From assembly GCA_001657295.1 (NCBI GenBank), contig LYSW01000005.1, positions 85,749-149,748 of the forward strand: a stretch of 64,000 nt of DNA, written 5' to 3'. A model generated the notes under the pieces. The model did no database searches. It was not told the origin of the DNA and saw only the letters and a program-made list of their open reading frames with translations. The first letter of the stretch is position 1; each line of letters starts with the position of its first letter. Shown here in pieces: positions 8,815 to 16,843 of this stretch. This DNA is from Oceanicaulis sp. BBD 1991-10. Its GTDB lineage: Bacteria; Pseudomonadota; Alphaproteobacteria; Caulobacterales; Maricaulaceae. A program made the translations under genes and the position numbers.

Positions 8815-10137
8815 TTGGCGAAGCCCTCCGCGCGCACCGCGGTTTCGATACCCTTGCCCTGGCGTTCGCCGATCGACGCCTTCGCACCCCTGCGGGATGA
8901 GACCGGCGCCTTGCTTCTGCAGGGCGGCGGGCCGCGCGCCTCGCGCTCCTATGTGACCGCCTTTCCCGACTTTCGCATCGTCGAGACCGATCCGGCGACA
9001 GGATTTGAAGCCCTGTCCGCGGCCCATCGCTGGCGCGCGCCGCTGGACGCGCCCGGCTTCGCGGGCGGGTTTGCAGGGCTATTCAGCTATGAGTTCGGGC
9101 GAGCGTTCGAAGACTGGCCGTCATCGCCGCCGGGCCTGTCGTCCTGGCCGGCCGTCGCCATGGGCTGGTATGAGGCGGTCGCGGTTTTCGACCTTGAGCG
9201 GCGATGGCTGGAAGTGCGCGGCGAAGCGGCCGCCGCCGCGCGGCTCGCTGCCGCGCTGGGCGAGGGCGACACGGCGCTTAACGCAGGGGCGGGCCGGATC
9301 GAGATGGTCTGGACGGCCGAGCGCTATCTCGAGGCGGTGCGCAGCGCGCGGCGATATGTGCGTGCGGGTGACGCCTTCCAGGTCAATCTCTCTCATCCGT
9401 TTCGCGGGTCGATACCGGGCGCGGATGCGCCATTTGCGCTGATTGAGCGCCTGTCGAAAGCCAGTCCGGCCGCCTATTCGGCCTATTTGCGGCTGGAGGC
9501 GGACCGGGCCGTGGTGACCAATTCGCCTGAGCGCTTCTTCCACCTCGCCGCCGACGGACGCGTCGAGACGCGCCCGATCAAGGGCACGCGGCCGCGCGCC
9601 GCCGATCCGAAGCAGGACGCCGCCCTGGTCAGGGCGCTCCAGGATTCGCAAAAGGATCGGGCTGAGAATCTGATGATCGTGGACCTGATGCGCAACGACC
9701 TCTCGCGCGTCTGCCGGCCGGGCAGCGTTGAAACGCCGGAATTATTCCAGGTGGAAAGCTATTCAAACGTCCACCACCTCGTCTCGACCGTGCGCGGCGC
9801 GCTCGATCACGGCCGCAGCGTCTATGACCTTCTGGCCGCCAGCTTTCCACCCGGCTCGATCACAGGCGCGCCCAAGCCCCGGGCGATGGAGATCATCGCG
9901 GAGCTGGAGGGCGAGGCGCGCGGACCTTATTGCGGCGCCCTGGGGTGGATCGGCGCGGACGGCGCGAGCGATCTTAATGTGATGATCCGCACCGCCGCCT
10001 GCGTTCGCCAGGGCGAGGATTGGGCCGTCGAAGTGCGCTCCGGCGGCGCCATCACCATCGACTCCGATCCCGAAGACGAGCTAGCCGAGACCCAGGCCAA
10101 GGCCGGCGCCTTGCGCAAGGCGATCACGGATGCCTGA
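8815..10137 (+). CDS. pabB: Aminodeoxychorismate synthase component I
   Basis: 440 residues of the chorismate-binding enzyme family. The PIKGTRPRA motif is decisive: the lysine in PIKGT is characteristic of PabB, where TrpE has PIAGT. ENLMIVDLMRNDLSR and the C-terminal GGAITIDSDPEDELAE metal/chorismate site are present. It converts chorismate with ammonia (from a PabA glutaminase not seen here) to 4-amino-4-deoxychorismate for folate. The start is a TTG at 8815; no better in-frame start is apparent. pabC overlaps its 3' end by 8 bp. Confidence 0.92.
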   Translation: MAKPSARTAVSIPLPWRSPIDAFAPLRDETGALLLQGGGPRASRSYVTAFPDFRIVETDPATGFEALSAAHRWRAPLDAPGFAGGFAGLFSYEFGRAFEDWPSSPPGLSSWPAVAMGWYEAVAVFDLERRWLEVRGEAAAAARLAAALGEGDTALNAGAGRIEMVWTAERYLEAVRSARRYVRAGDAFQVNLSHPFRGSIPGADAPFALIERLSKASPAAYSAYLRLEADRAVVTNSPERFFHLAADGRVETRPIKGTRPRAADPKQDAALVRALQDSQKDRAENLMIVDLMRNDLSRVCRPGSVETPELFQVESYSNVHHLVSTVRGALDHGRSVYDLLAASFPPGSITGAPKPRAMEIIAELEGEARGPYCGALGWIGADGASDLNVMIRTAACVRQGEDWAVEVRSGGAITIDSDPEDELAETQAKAGALRKAITDA

Positions 10138-10957
10138 CGCGTGGCTCAACGGGCGTTTTGTTTCAGAAGCTGATCCGCTGCTCCTGCCCGCCGAGCGCGG
10201 CTTTCTTTTGGGCGAAGCCGCATTTGAGACCATGCATTTGTGCGGCGGCGCCGTCCGGCGATGGCCGCGTCACGCGTCCCGGCTGACGGGCGGTCTGGAG
10301 TTTCTCGGTCTGCCGGCCCCGGATCTTGGCGAGGTTGAAGCCGCCGCCCGGGCCCTGGCCGATCGCCATGGCGCAGCCGACGGGGTTTTGCGACTGACGG
10401 TCGGCGGCGGACCGCTGGGCGGCGGCGTGGTGCGGAGCGCCCGGTCCGGCGCCACTATTCTTCTTACCCTTAAGCCGCGGCCTGCGCCGCCCGCCTCGGT
10501 CAGCCTGGCGCTGCTGGACGGCGCACGGCGCGGAGGACTGGCGTCGGAGCGGTTCAAGCTTGCGGGATATGCGGAAAACATCGCCGCGCGCCGTCAGGCG
10601 CGGGCCTTGGGCGCCGACATGGCGGTGCTGTGCGGACCGGACGGCGCCAGCCCCGCCTGCGCGGATAGCGCGAACCTGTTCTGGATCGATGCGCAAGAAC
10701 AGGTCGTCACCCCCGCGGTCTCCACCGGCGCCCTGCCGGGCACGACCCGCGCCGCGCTCATCGAGGCGGCCCGAGCCGACGGCCTGCACATTGAGGAGAC
10801 CGCCGCCGGGCGGCTGAGCCTGAACGGGGCGGTCGCGGCGTGCGTCACCAATGCCGTGATGGGCGTGGTTGCGGCATCAGCGCTCGACGGGCGGGGCCTC
10901 GCTCTCGACCACCCGGTCATGCGCCGTCTGCAAAACCTTGAACGGCGGGCCGTCTAG
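10130..10957 (+). CDS. pabC: Aminodeoxychorismate lyase (class IV aminotransferase fold)
   Basis: 275 residues of the PLP-dependent branched-chain aminotransferase/ADC lyase fold. It begins inside pabB, the usual folate-pathway pairing, so it most likely releases pyruvate from aminodeoxychorismate to give p-aminobenzoate. The RGFLLGEAAFETM N-terminal motif, the RFKLAGYAEN segment with the probable PLP lysine, and ADSANLFWID / VSTGALPGTTR match the family. D-amino-acid transaminases share the fold; the operon argues for PabC. The 3' end overlaps the converging TadE-like gene by 4 bp. Confidence 0.85.
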   Translation: MPDAWLNGRFVSEADPLLLPAERGFLLGEAAFETMHLCGGAVRRWPRHASRLTGGLEFLGLPAPDLGEVEAAARALADRHGAADGVLRLTVGGGPLGGGVVRSARSGATILLTLKPRPAPPASVSLALLDGARRGGLASERFKLAGYAENIAARRQARALGADMAVLCGPDGASPACADSANLFWIDAQEQVVTPAVSTGALPGTTRAALIEAARADGLHIEETAAGRLSLNGAVAACVTNAVMGVVAASALDGRGLALDHPVMRRLQNLERRAV

Positions 10958-11493
10958 GCGCCGCGCCGCACCCAGGGCGACCGCCTGGGACGCAGATACG
11001 CCGTGTCGCTCAAGGTCATAAGCGGGCCGCTCTCATCCGGAAACGGGCCCTGGAAGGGGTAGCGCACTTCAACCATGATGATGGAGTTCATCGGCGCAAG
11101 AAGCCCGTTCGGCAAGGCCGGCAGGCTGCCCGTGTCGAGCGGCGTCAGGCCGCGCGCCTCGCTCCAGTCCACGAAGACATCGCCGTCGATATCCATGCGG
11201 ATGGAGGTGATGCGGATGGAGAGATCGGCTGGATCATTGGGAAATAATATGGCGTCGCCCGCGGCATAGATATCCGCCAGCTCGGCATTGGTGATGAGGT
11301 CGTCCTGGGTGACCAGATCCGCCACCGAGGTGGCCGCGCCGGTCACCTTGCGGTCCGCCGTCAGCGCCATCGTCATTTCCGCCGCGCCCAGATACATCGC
11401 CACCATGACCGGCGCGATTAAAGCGAATTCAAGCGCCGAGACGCCGCGGCGGTCGCGGCCGAAACGGCGGACGATGGCGAGGAGGGCGCGCAT
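10954..11493 (-). CDS. TadE/TadG-like pseudopilin
   Basis: A short positively charged N-terminus (RRFGRDRRGVSALEFALIAP) is followed by one hydrophobic helix, the TadE-type prepilin signature cleaved after Gly by a TadV/CpaA-type peptidase, and then a periplasmic domain of about 130 residues. Minor pilins of this type are needed for Flp/Tad pilus assembly. The upstream in-frame ATG at 11511 overlaps the preceding gene; ATG 11493 puts the charged signal close to the N-terminus and is preferred. It forms an operon with the next TadE-like gene. Confidence 0.8.
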   Translation of the reverse strand: MRALLAIVRRFGRDRRGVSALEFALIAPVMVAMYLGAAEMTMALTADRKVTGAATSVADLVTQDDLITNAELADIYAAGDAILFPNDPADLSIRITSIRMDIDGDVFVDWSEARGLTPLDTGSLPALPNGLLAPMNSIIMVEVRYPFQGPFPDESGPLMTLSDTAYLRPRRSPWVRRGA

Positions 11494-11500
11494 CACTGGC

Positions 11501-12070
11501 TCAGTCCTCATTATAGGGTTCGTTGCGAAAGGCGGTCGCCGCAGAAATCAGACGGCGATTGCCCGGCATGTTGGCGAGACCGTTGATCATGCCGGGGCCA
11601 AGCAAGGGCCAATCGTAAAAGACCCGGACGACGACGATGTCCTGCGCCTGGCCGGGATCGAAGGTGAAGCCGCCATCGTCCAACTCGCCGTCCGCGCCGA
11701 CGGGCGGGTCGAACTGGGCCGATCCGAAATTCTCAAACGTGCGCACGTCGACGCTGAGCCGCCCGCAATCGGCGACGGTCCGGATTTGCTCGCAAACCGC
11801 CGCGCGAAATTCGACCTCCCCTTGCCCGGCGTTTTGCATTTGGCCGGTTCGTATGTCGCGGGCCGCCATGGACACCGCGTTCTCGATGATCGCCGAGGCG
11901 AAGAAGATCAGGGCGATCTCAAGAATGGCGAAGATCAGCAGGAAAAACGGCGCCGCGATCAGCGCGAACTCCACCGCGGTCGCGCCCTTGCGGTCGCCGA
12001 CAAAGGCGCGTGCGCGGGCCGAGACTCGCGCGCGCATCGCGTCAGTAAGGTGGAGCCGAAACATATTCAT
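11501..12070 (-). CDS. tadE: TadE-like pseudopilin
   Basis: 189 residues with a basic N-terminal segment, then DRKGATAVEFALIAAPFFLL, the classic TadE prepilin motif (Gly cleavage site, Glu at +5, hydrophobic helix). The remaining ~130 residues are a periplasmic domain with two cysteines (CEQIRTVADCGR) that could form a disulfide. It lies in the minus-strand half of the Tad locus and would be processed by the CpaA peptidase encoded at 13179. TadE or TadF assignment within the family is uncertain. Confidence 0.85.
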   Translation of the reverse strand: MNMFRLHLTDAMRARVSARARAFVGDRKGATAVEFALIAAPFFLLIFAILEIALIFFASAIIENAVSMAARDIRTGQMQNAGQGEVEFRAAVCEQIRTVADCGRLSVDVRTFENFGSAQFDPPVGADGELDDGGFTFDPGQAQDIVVVRVFYDWPLLGPGMINGLANMPGNRRLISAATAFRNEPYNED

Positions 12071-12118
12071 GGCGCGAGTATGACCCGCGCGCGCTTAATT
12101 CAGCGTGAAAGAACGCGG

Positions 12119-12577
12119 TTAATCGCCGCCGTCCAGATCCCGCTCGGCAGCGCCGGCTGAGCCCGCCAGCGCTTCACGCTGTCGGATGATCGTCTCAAAA
12201 TACTCGCGCTGGTCGCCGATCAGCGCGATGGAGCTGCAGACCGGGTTGCAGACATAGCTGGTCTGAACCCGATTGTGGAAGACCTGCACATGCTCGCGAT
12301 CGCTCTGGCTCACGGACAGATCGTTCGCGTAGATCACCTCTCCATGGGCGTTCAGGGCGATCAGATTGGTCTGGCCGAACGCCCGGCCGCTGATGAAGAC
12401 GGTGCGGGCATTAAACAGCGTCGCGTCGGCGATGGCCGGATTGCCGACCACGATGGCCGACGCGTCTTCGGGGAGCCGTAAGATGCTCGACTGGTCGACC
12501 GGCACTGAGAAACTCTGCGCCGCAGCGGGCGCGCCCAGGGCGGCGCACAGTGCGAAGAGGGCGATGATCGCGCGCAT
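12119..12577 (-). CDS. Stand-alone pilus secretin N-domain protein
   Basis: 152 residues with a signal peptide (LFALCAALGAPAAAQS) and a single domain like the N-terminal region of CpaC/RcpA secretins (T2SS/T3SS pilus N-domain): VDQSSILRLPEDASAIVVGNPAIAD...VFISGRAFGQTNLIAL. The same pattern occurs at the start of CpaC at 14594. A C-terminal tail follows with two cysteines (YVCNPVCSS). Small proteins of this type occur in alphaproteobacterial Tad loci and probably act periplasmically with the secretin channel. Divergent from flp, so expression is probably linked. Confidence 0.75.
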   Translation of the reverse strand: MRAIIALFALCAALGAPAAAQSFSVPVDQSSILRLPEDASAIVVGNPAIADATLFNARTVFISGRAFGQTNLIALNAHGEVIYANDLSVSQSDREHVQVFHNRVQTSYVCNPVCSSIALIGDQREYFETIIRQREALAGSAGAAERDLDGGD

Positions 12578-12632
12578 GCGATGTCCTTGTCGTTAGACCT
12601 TGCCGACACTGTCGCGCGGCCGGATGAAGGAA

Positions 12633-12734
12633 GTCTAAACGCCTGAATTGACGCGCATGTTCACTAACCGGAAACCATAGATAAGAATTCGGCTGTTTAG
12701 ACAAATTAAACCATGGATTTTTACCCGGTCTAAA
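12633..12734. promoter_or_regulatory. Three phased GTCTAAA motifs in flp upstream region
   Basis: The 244-bp gap between the minus-strand secretin-domain gene and flp holds GTCTAAA at 12633-12639, its inverse TTTAGAC at 12696-12702 and GTCTAAA at 12728-12734. The centres are 63 and 32 bp apart, close to six and three helical turns. This could be a regulator binding array for the pilin promoter; no known factor is identified. No clear sigma-70 promoter is seen here. Confidence 0.3.
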
Positions 12735-12821
12735 TGGAGTTGGTGTTTCATCGCCCATGTTCAGGACGGGTCGGGACGGACTTTGATCCTGACGCTCACA
12801 AAACAAATCGGAGTGGATGGG

Positions 12822-13013
12822 ATGAAGAATCTGGTTTCGCGTTTTATCAAGGATGAGTCCGGCGCCACGGCTATTGAATATGGCCTGATCGCGGCTCTGA
12901 TCGCTGTTGTCATCATCGCCGGCGTGACCACGCTGGGCGGCAACCTCAACACCACCTTCCAGAATCTGTCTGGCAATGTGGGCGGCGAGGTCGGCAACGC
13001 GCCGGCCGGCTAA
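12822..13013 (+). CDS. flp: Flp-type major pilin
   Basis: 63-residue prepilin. A short basic leader (MKNLVSRFIKDESG) is followed by ATAIEYGLIAALIAVVIIAG, the Flp signature with Gly/Ala cleavage site, Glu5 and Tyr6, then a short Asn/Gly-rich tail. It polymerises into the Tad/Flp adhesion pilus. ATG 12822 with GGAG at 12810-12813 is chosen over an upstream in-frame ATC/TTG region. A strong terminator follows directly, so the abundant pilin is probably a separate short transcript. Confidence 0.95.
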   Translation: MKNLVSRFIKDESGATAIEYGLIAALIAVVIIAGVTTLGGNLNTTFQNLSGNVGGEVGNAPAG

Positions 13014-13030
13014 TCAGCCGAGCCAACACA

Positions 13031-13079
13031 CTGACGCATCGGAAGGCCGCTCCTTACGGGGCGGCCTTCTTTGCGTCAG
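13031..13079 (+). terminator. Rho-independent terminator after flp
   Basis: GAAGGCCGCTCC / GGGGCGGCCTTC form a 12-bp stem with loop TTAC (13042-13069), followed by TTT. An outer CTGACGC / GCGTCAG pair (13031-13037 and 13073-13079) can extend it. It sits 17 bp after the flp stop. Confidence 0.85.
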
Positions 13080-13178
13080 CGCACCATTTTTATTGATGAT
13101 TTCTAACGCTCCCGTGCACCGGGCATTAAGCCTGACCGGCTAGTGTCGCGCGTTCACGACACCGCTCTGGAGCCGGAT

Positions 13179-13691
13179 ATGTCCGCCTTTCTCGCCAATA
13201 CCGCACTGCTGAGCTTCGCTTTCCTCATGCTCGCGGCGGCCTGGACCGACATCGCCCGCTTCACCATCCCAAACTGGATTCCGGCCCTGATGATCGCGCT
13301 TTGGCTCGCCAGCGCCCCCGTGCTGGGGATTGGCTGGACCGGCGCCGGGCTTTCCTTGCTCACCTTCATCGCCGTTCTGGCGTTCGGCATGGCCCTGTGG
13401 GCGCCGGGCTGGCTGGGCGGCGGCGATGTGAAGCTGATCGCGGCGGGCGCGCTCTGGTTCGGCTGGCCGGACGCCTTGATGTTCATCCTTTTCAGTGCGG
13501 CTGCCGGCGGCGGCCTGGCTTTGGTGCTGATGGCGCTGCGCCGCGTGAGCCCGGCGCTGCCGGTCAGCGCCGACTGGATCGGCCGGACGGCGTTGGCCCA
13601 GGGCGCCCCGGCGCCCTATGCGGTCGCCATCGCCAGCGGCGCCTTGATCATGCTCCCTCAAAGCGCCGTGTTCGCCGCCTATGGCGGATAA
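13179..13691 (+). CDS. cpaA: Prepilin peptidase
   Basis: 170-residue, multi-helix membrane aspartic protease that cleaves Flp and TadE-type prepilins at the cytoplasmic face. The two catalytic aspartates are in TDIARFTIPNW and in the GGGDVKL (GxGD) motif. It lacks the N-terminal methylase domain of PilD, as is usual for CpaA/TadV. ATG 13179 has GGAG six bases upstream and gives the family-typical N-terminus; an in-frame upstream GTG is rejected. Confidence 0.92.
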   Translation: MSAFLANTALLSFAFLMLAAAWTDIARFTIPNWIPALMIALWLASAPVLGIGWTGAGLSLLTFIAVLAFGMALWAPGWLGGGDVKLIAAGALWFGWPDALMFILFSAAAGGGLALVLMALRRVSPALPVSADWIGRTALAQGAPAPYAVAIASGALIMLPQSAVFAAYGG

Positions 13692-13793
13692 GGCCGTTTT
13701 CAAAAGGGTTTCGTTCACCTCAAGCATTAACGCCGCTTTGAGGAATTAAGGGTCTGATTGGCGATACGTATCAGTGCGCCGGAACCGACCGTC

Positions 13794-14597
13794 ATGAATA
13801 TAGTCCGCATCGCCGTGCTCATCGTCGCCGGATTGGCCGCGCTGGCCGCCGCCTTCTTCGTGCGCGGCGCCATGCAGCCCGCGCCCGCCGGTCCGGCTGC
13901 GCCGGTCGCTGAAACAGCGCCGGCCGAGCCCGCCCGCGTGCTGGTGGCGGCCCGTGACATCTCGCCGGGCGAACGCGTCGCCGCCGGCGATTTTCGCTGG
14001 ACGCCATGGCCTGAAGAGGCGGTTCTGCCCAGCTATTACGAGCAAAAGGCGGCGCCCGACGCCCTGGAGACGTTGAGCGGCGCTGTGGCGCGCACCGGAT
14101 TGGTATCCGGCGAACCGGCGATGGCGGGCAAGCTGGTCCAGCCCGGCGAGGCGGGATTCATGGCCGCGGTGCTGAGCCCGGGCATGCGGGCCGTGGCGGT
14201 GCCGATTTCCGCGCGGTCCGGCGCCGGCGGTTTCATTCTGCCCAATGACCGGGTCGACATCATCGTCACGCGCGAGACCGAAAACGGCTACGGCTCGGAC
14301 GTGGTCGTCGAGAATGTCCGCGTGCTCGCCATCGACCAGATCTACTCTGAGACCGAGGAAGGCGCGGTGGTCGGATCGACCGCAACGCTGGAGCTGACCT
14401 CGCAACAGGCGCGCAGCGTCTCGTTGTCGGTGGCCGAAGGCGATGTCTCGCTGGCGCTCCGCTCTATCGCGGACATCGAAGGCGGAGCCCGTCTTCCGGG
14501 CGAGGCCGACGGCGAGGCTGAAGGCTATGGCGCGACGGTCCGGGTCTTCCGTTACGGCACAGAACAGCGCCTGGCGCTGGGGGGGAGCCGGTCGTGA
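13794..14597 (+). CDS. cpaB: Flp pilus assembly protein CpaB
   Basis: 267 residues with an N-terminal membrane anchor (VRIAVLIVAGLAALAAAFF) and an SAF domain near residues 45-110 (VLVAARDISPGERVAAGDFRW), followed by the RcpC-like region (VPISARSGAGGFILPNDRVDII). It acts in the periplasm with the CpaC secretin. The stop codon overlaps the cpaC GTG start (GTGA), indicating coupling. ATG 13794 places the anchor at the N-terminus. Confidence 0.92.
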   Translation: MNIVRIAVLIVAGLAALAAAFFVRGAMQPAPAGPAAPVAETAPAEPARVLVAARDISPGERVAAGDFRWTPWPEEAVLPSYYEQKAAPDALETLSGAVARTGLVSGEPAMAGKLVQPGEAGFMAAVLSPGMRAVAVPISARSGAGGFILPNDRVDIIVTRETENGYGSDVVVENVRVLAIDQIYSETEEGAVVGSTATLELTSQQARSVSLSVAEGDVSLALRSIADIEGGARLPGEADGEAEGYGATVRVFRYGTEQRLALGGSRS

Positions 14598-16171
14598 TCC
14601 GATCCATTTTGATGGCGCTTGCCGGTGCGGCGACGCTGATGGGCGCCTCCGAGGCTCAGCTCGTCAGCGCGCCGGAACGAAACAACACGCTCCAGGTCAC
14701 CATCCGCGAGCCGGGCGACGGGCCCGCGTCGGAAAGCCTGGCTCTGCCCATGGGTCAGGCCGCGGTCATTCATTTGCCGGTGGATGCGGCGGAGGTGATG
14801 GTCGCGTCCGAAGGCGTCGCCAGCGCCGTGGTGCGCACGCCCCGCCGCGCCCTGCTGCTGGGCCAGACGGTCGGGCGGACCAATGTCTTCTTCTTTGATG
14901 TCCATGGCGAATTGATACTGGACCTCAGCGTGCGGGTTGAGCGCGATATGGCGTCGCTCCAGGACGCGCTGGACCGCTTCGTGCCGGACAGCCGCATTTC
15001 CGCTGAGAGCATGAACGCCAATGTCGTCCTGTCCGGCTCGGTGCCGTCGGCGAGCGCTGCAGACGCCGCGCTTCAGATCGCGCGCCGGTGGACTGACAAT
15101 CCGGACCAGGTGATCAGCTTTCTCACCGTCGAAGGCCGCGATCAGGTGATGCTGCGCGTCCGCATCGTCGAGATGGAGCGCAACATCGTGCGCCAGCTGG
15201 GCGTCAACCTGTCGGGCCAGCAAAATTATGGTGATTTTGACCCGCCGGTTCGCGTGCGCGCGACCAATGATCTGGGTCAGCCGCTCAATGATGAATTCGG
15301 CAATCCGATCTTCGAGGTGTTCGCGCCCGGCCGGTATCAATCCGGAACCGGTTTCTCCACCTCCAACAGCTTTGGCGTCGCAGGCGCGGCGCTGGGCGGG
15401 CTGACGGGAACGATCGGCACGCAGAATCTGGTGGACGGCGTCATTCAGAGCTCGCTCGGCGCCACCTTGTCGGCGCTGGAGCGTATCGGCCTGGTGCGCA
15501 CGCTGGCAGAGCCGAACATCACCGCGATCTCCGGCGAGCCGGCCCAATTCCTCGCCGGCGGCGAGTTTCCCGTGCCGGTCGGCCGCGACCGCGACGGAAA
15601 TCTGACCATTGAATTCAAACCCTTCGGGGTCGGCCTGGGCTTCACTCCGGTGGTCATGTCGGACAATCGCATCTCGCTGCGCATGTCCACAGAGGTCAGC
15701 GAATTGTCCAATGAAGGCGCCATCTCCCTGTCGCAAAGCACGGTGGTGGACGAAAATGGCGTCGCCATCGGCACCGTGCCGGGCGTCTCCATCCCCGCCC
15801 TGACCGTGAATCGGGCCGAAACGACCGTGGAGCTGCCCTCCGGCGGCAGTCTTGTCGTGGCGGGCCTGATCAAGGAAGAAACCCGCCAGGCCATGGACGG
15901 CGTGCCCGGCGTGGAACGTTTGCCGGTCTTGGGATCGCTCTTCCGGTCCCGCGACTTCGCCAATAATGAAACCGAACTCGTCATCGTGGTGACGCCGTAT
16001 CTCGTCGATCCCACCGATCCCGACGCCCTGGAGGACCCCGGCGAGGGCTTTGTCGCGGCGTCCATGGCGGCGGGCGTGTTCCTGGGCCGTTTGAACCGCG
16101 TCTACGCCGCGCCGGGAGCGCAGGTGGAAGGCCGCGGCTGGTTGGGTCCTGTCGGCTTTGTTTTGGAGTAA
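14594..16171 (+). CDS. cpaC: Outer-membrane secretin of the Tad pilus
   Basis: 525 residues: signal peptide, pilus secretin N-domain (about 30-120), BON-like short domain (LQDALDRFVPDSRI, about 115-185), and the secretin core (about 250-470) with VRTLAEPNITAISGEPAQFLAGGEFPVP and VPVLGSLF-type ending (ERLPVLGSLFRSRDF). It forms the outer-membrane channel for the pilus. The start is GTG within the cpaB stop. The N-domain is paralogous to the small protein at 12577. Confidence 0.93.
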   Translation: MIRSILMALAGAATLMGASEAQLVSAPERNNTLQVTIREPGDGPASESLALPMGQAAVIHLPVDAAEVMVASEGVASAVVRTPRRALLLGQTVGRTNVFFFDVHGELILDLSVRVERDMASLQDALDRFVPDSRISAESMNANVVLSGSVPSASAADAALQIARRWTDNPDQVISFLTVEGRDQVMLRVRIVEMERNIVRQLGVNLSGQQNYGDFDPPVRVRATNDLGQPLNDEFGNPIFEVFAPGRYQSGTGFSTSNSFGVAGAALGGLTGTIGTQNLVDGVIQSSLGATLSALERIGLVRTLAEPNITAISGEPAQFLAGGEFPVPVGRDRDGNLTIEFKPFGVGLGFTPVVMSDNRISLRMSTEVSELSNEGAISLSQSTVVDENGVAIGTVPGVSIPALTVNRAETTVELPSGGSLVVAGLIKEETRQAMDGVPGVERLPVLGSLFRSRDFANNETELVIVVTPYLVDPTDPDALEDPGEGFVAASMAAGVFLGRLNRVYAAPGAQVEGRGWLGPVGFVLE

Positions 16172-16175
16172 GGCT

Positions 16176-16832
16176 ATGGCGTTTTTGAGATATTTGACGC
16201 TTGCGCTGACCGGCCTGGTGCTGACCGCATGCGCGTCTGCGCCGGCGGAACTCCCGCGTGCGAGCGCCGTGCCGGAAACCGTCCGGGTCGCGATGGACGT
16301 GGATCCGCGCGATAACGGATTGAACTGGTCCCAGATCGGACTGATCGAAACCCTCGCCGCCGAGTACAAGGCGCGCGGCCATGGCCCGTTGGTGATCTCC
16401 TATCCGCAAAACGCCGGCAACGCCGAAGCCGCAGTCGCCGCGATCGCGGAGGCGCGCACCCGGCTTTACGCCCATGGCCTGGATTGGACGCAAATCGCGG
16501 GCGGCGCTTATGAAGCCGGAGGTCAGATTCAGGCTCCGGTGCTGTTCTCCTTCAATCGCTACCAGGCGGTGGCGCCGGATTGCCCGGAGCGCTGGAATGA
16601 TATGACCACGGCGCCTCCCGGCCGGCACTGGCCGCGCTTTGGCTGCGCGACGGCGGCGAATCTGGCGGCGATGATCGCCGATCCCCGCGATCTGGAGACG
16701 CCGCGCAGCTTCGGCGCGCCCGATACCGGCCGGCGTCAGACGGTGCTGGAGACGTATCGCCGCGGCGAACCCACCGGAACCCAGCGCACAAGCGATGAAA
16801 GCGGCGCGGTCAGCGACGCGGTCGAAAACTAA
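16176..16832 (+). CDS. cpaD: Pilus assembly lipoprotein CpaD
   Basis: 218 residues with a lipoprotein signal peptide (LTGLVLTACAS; lipobox LTAC) and a CpaD domain: Asn-rich NGLNWSQIG region, central VISYPQNAGN, and RFGCATAANLAAMIADPRDL with a conserved Cys. It probably supports secretin assembly or stability at the outer membrane. ATG 16176 has GGAGTAAGG just upstream; it starts 4 bp after the cpaC stop. Confidence 0.9.
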   Translation: MAFLRYLTLALTGLVLTACASAPAELPRASAVPETVRVAMDVDPRDNGLNWSQIGLIETLAAEYKARGHGPLVISYPQNAGNAEAAVAAIAEARTRLYAHGLDWTQIAGGAYEAGGQIQAPVLFSFNRYQAVAPDCPERWNDMTTAPPGRHWPRFGCATAANLAAMIADPRDLETPRSFGAPDTGRRQTVLETYRRGEPTGTQRTSDESGAVSDAVEN

Positions 16833-16843
16833 GGGGCGCGAGC

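Noticed and set aside
14552..16369. A 605-codon minus-strand frame opposite cpaB-cpaC-cpaD
   Set aside because: Crosses three well-supported genes, His/Arg/Gln-rich and no recognisable domain.
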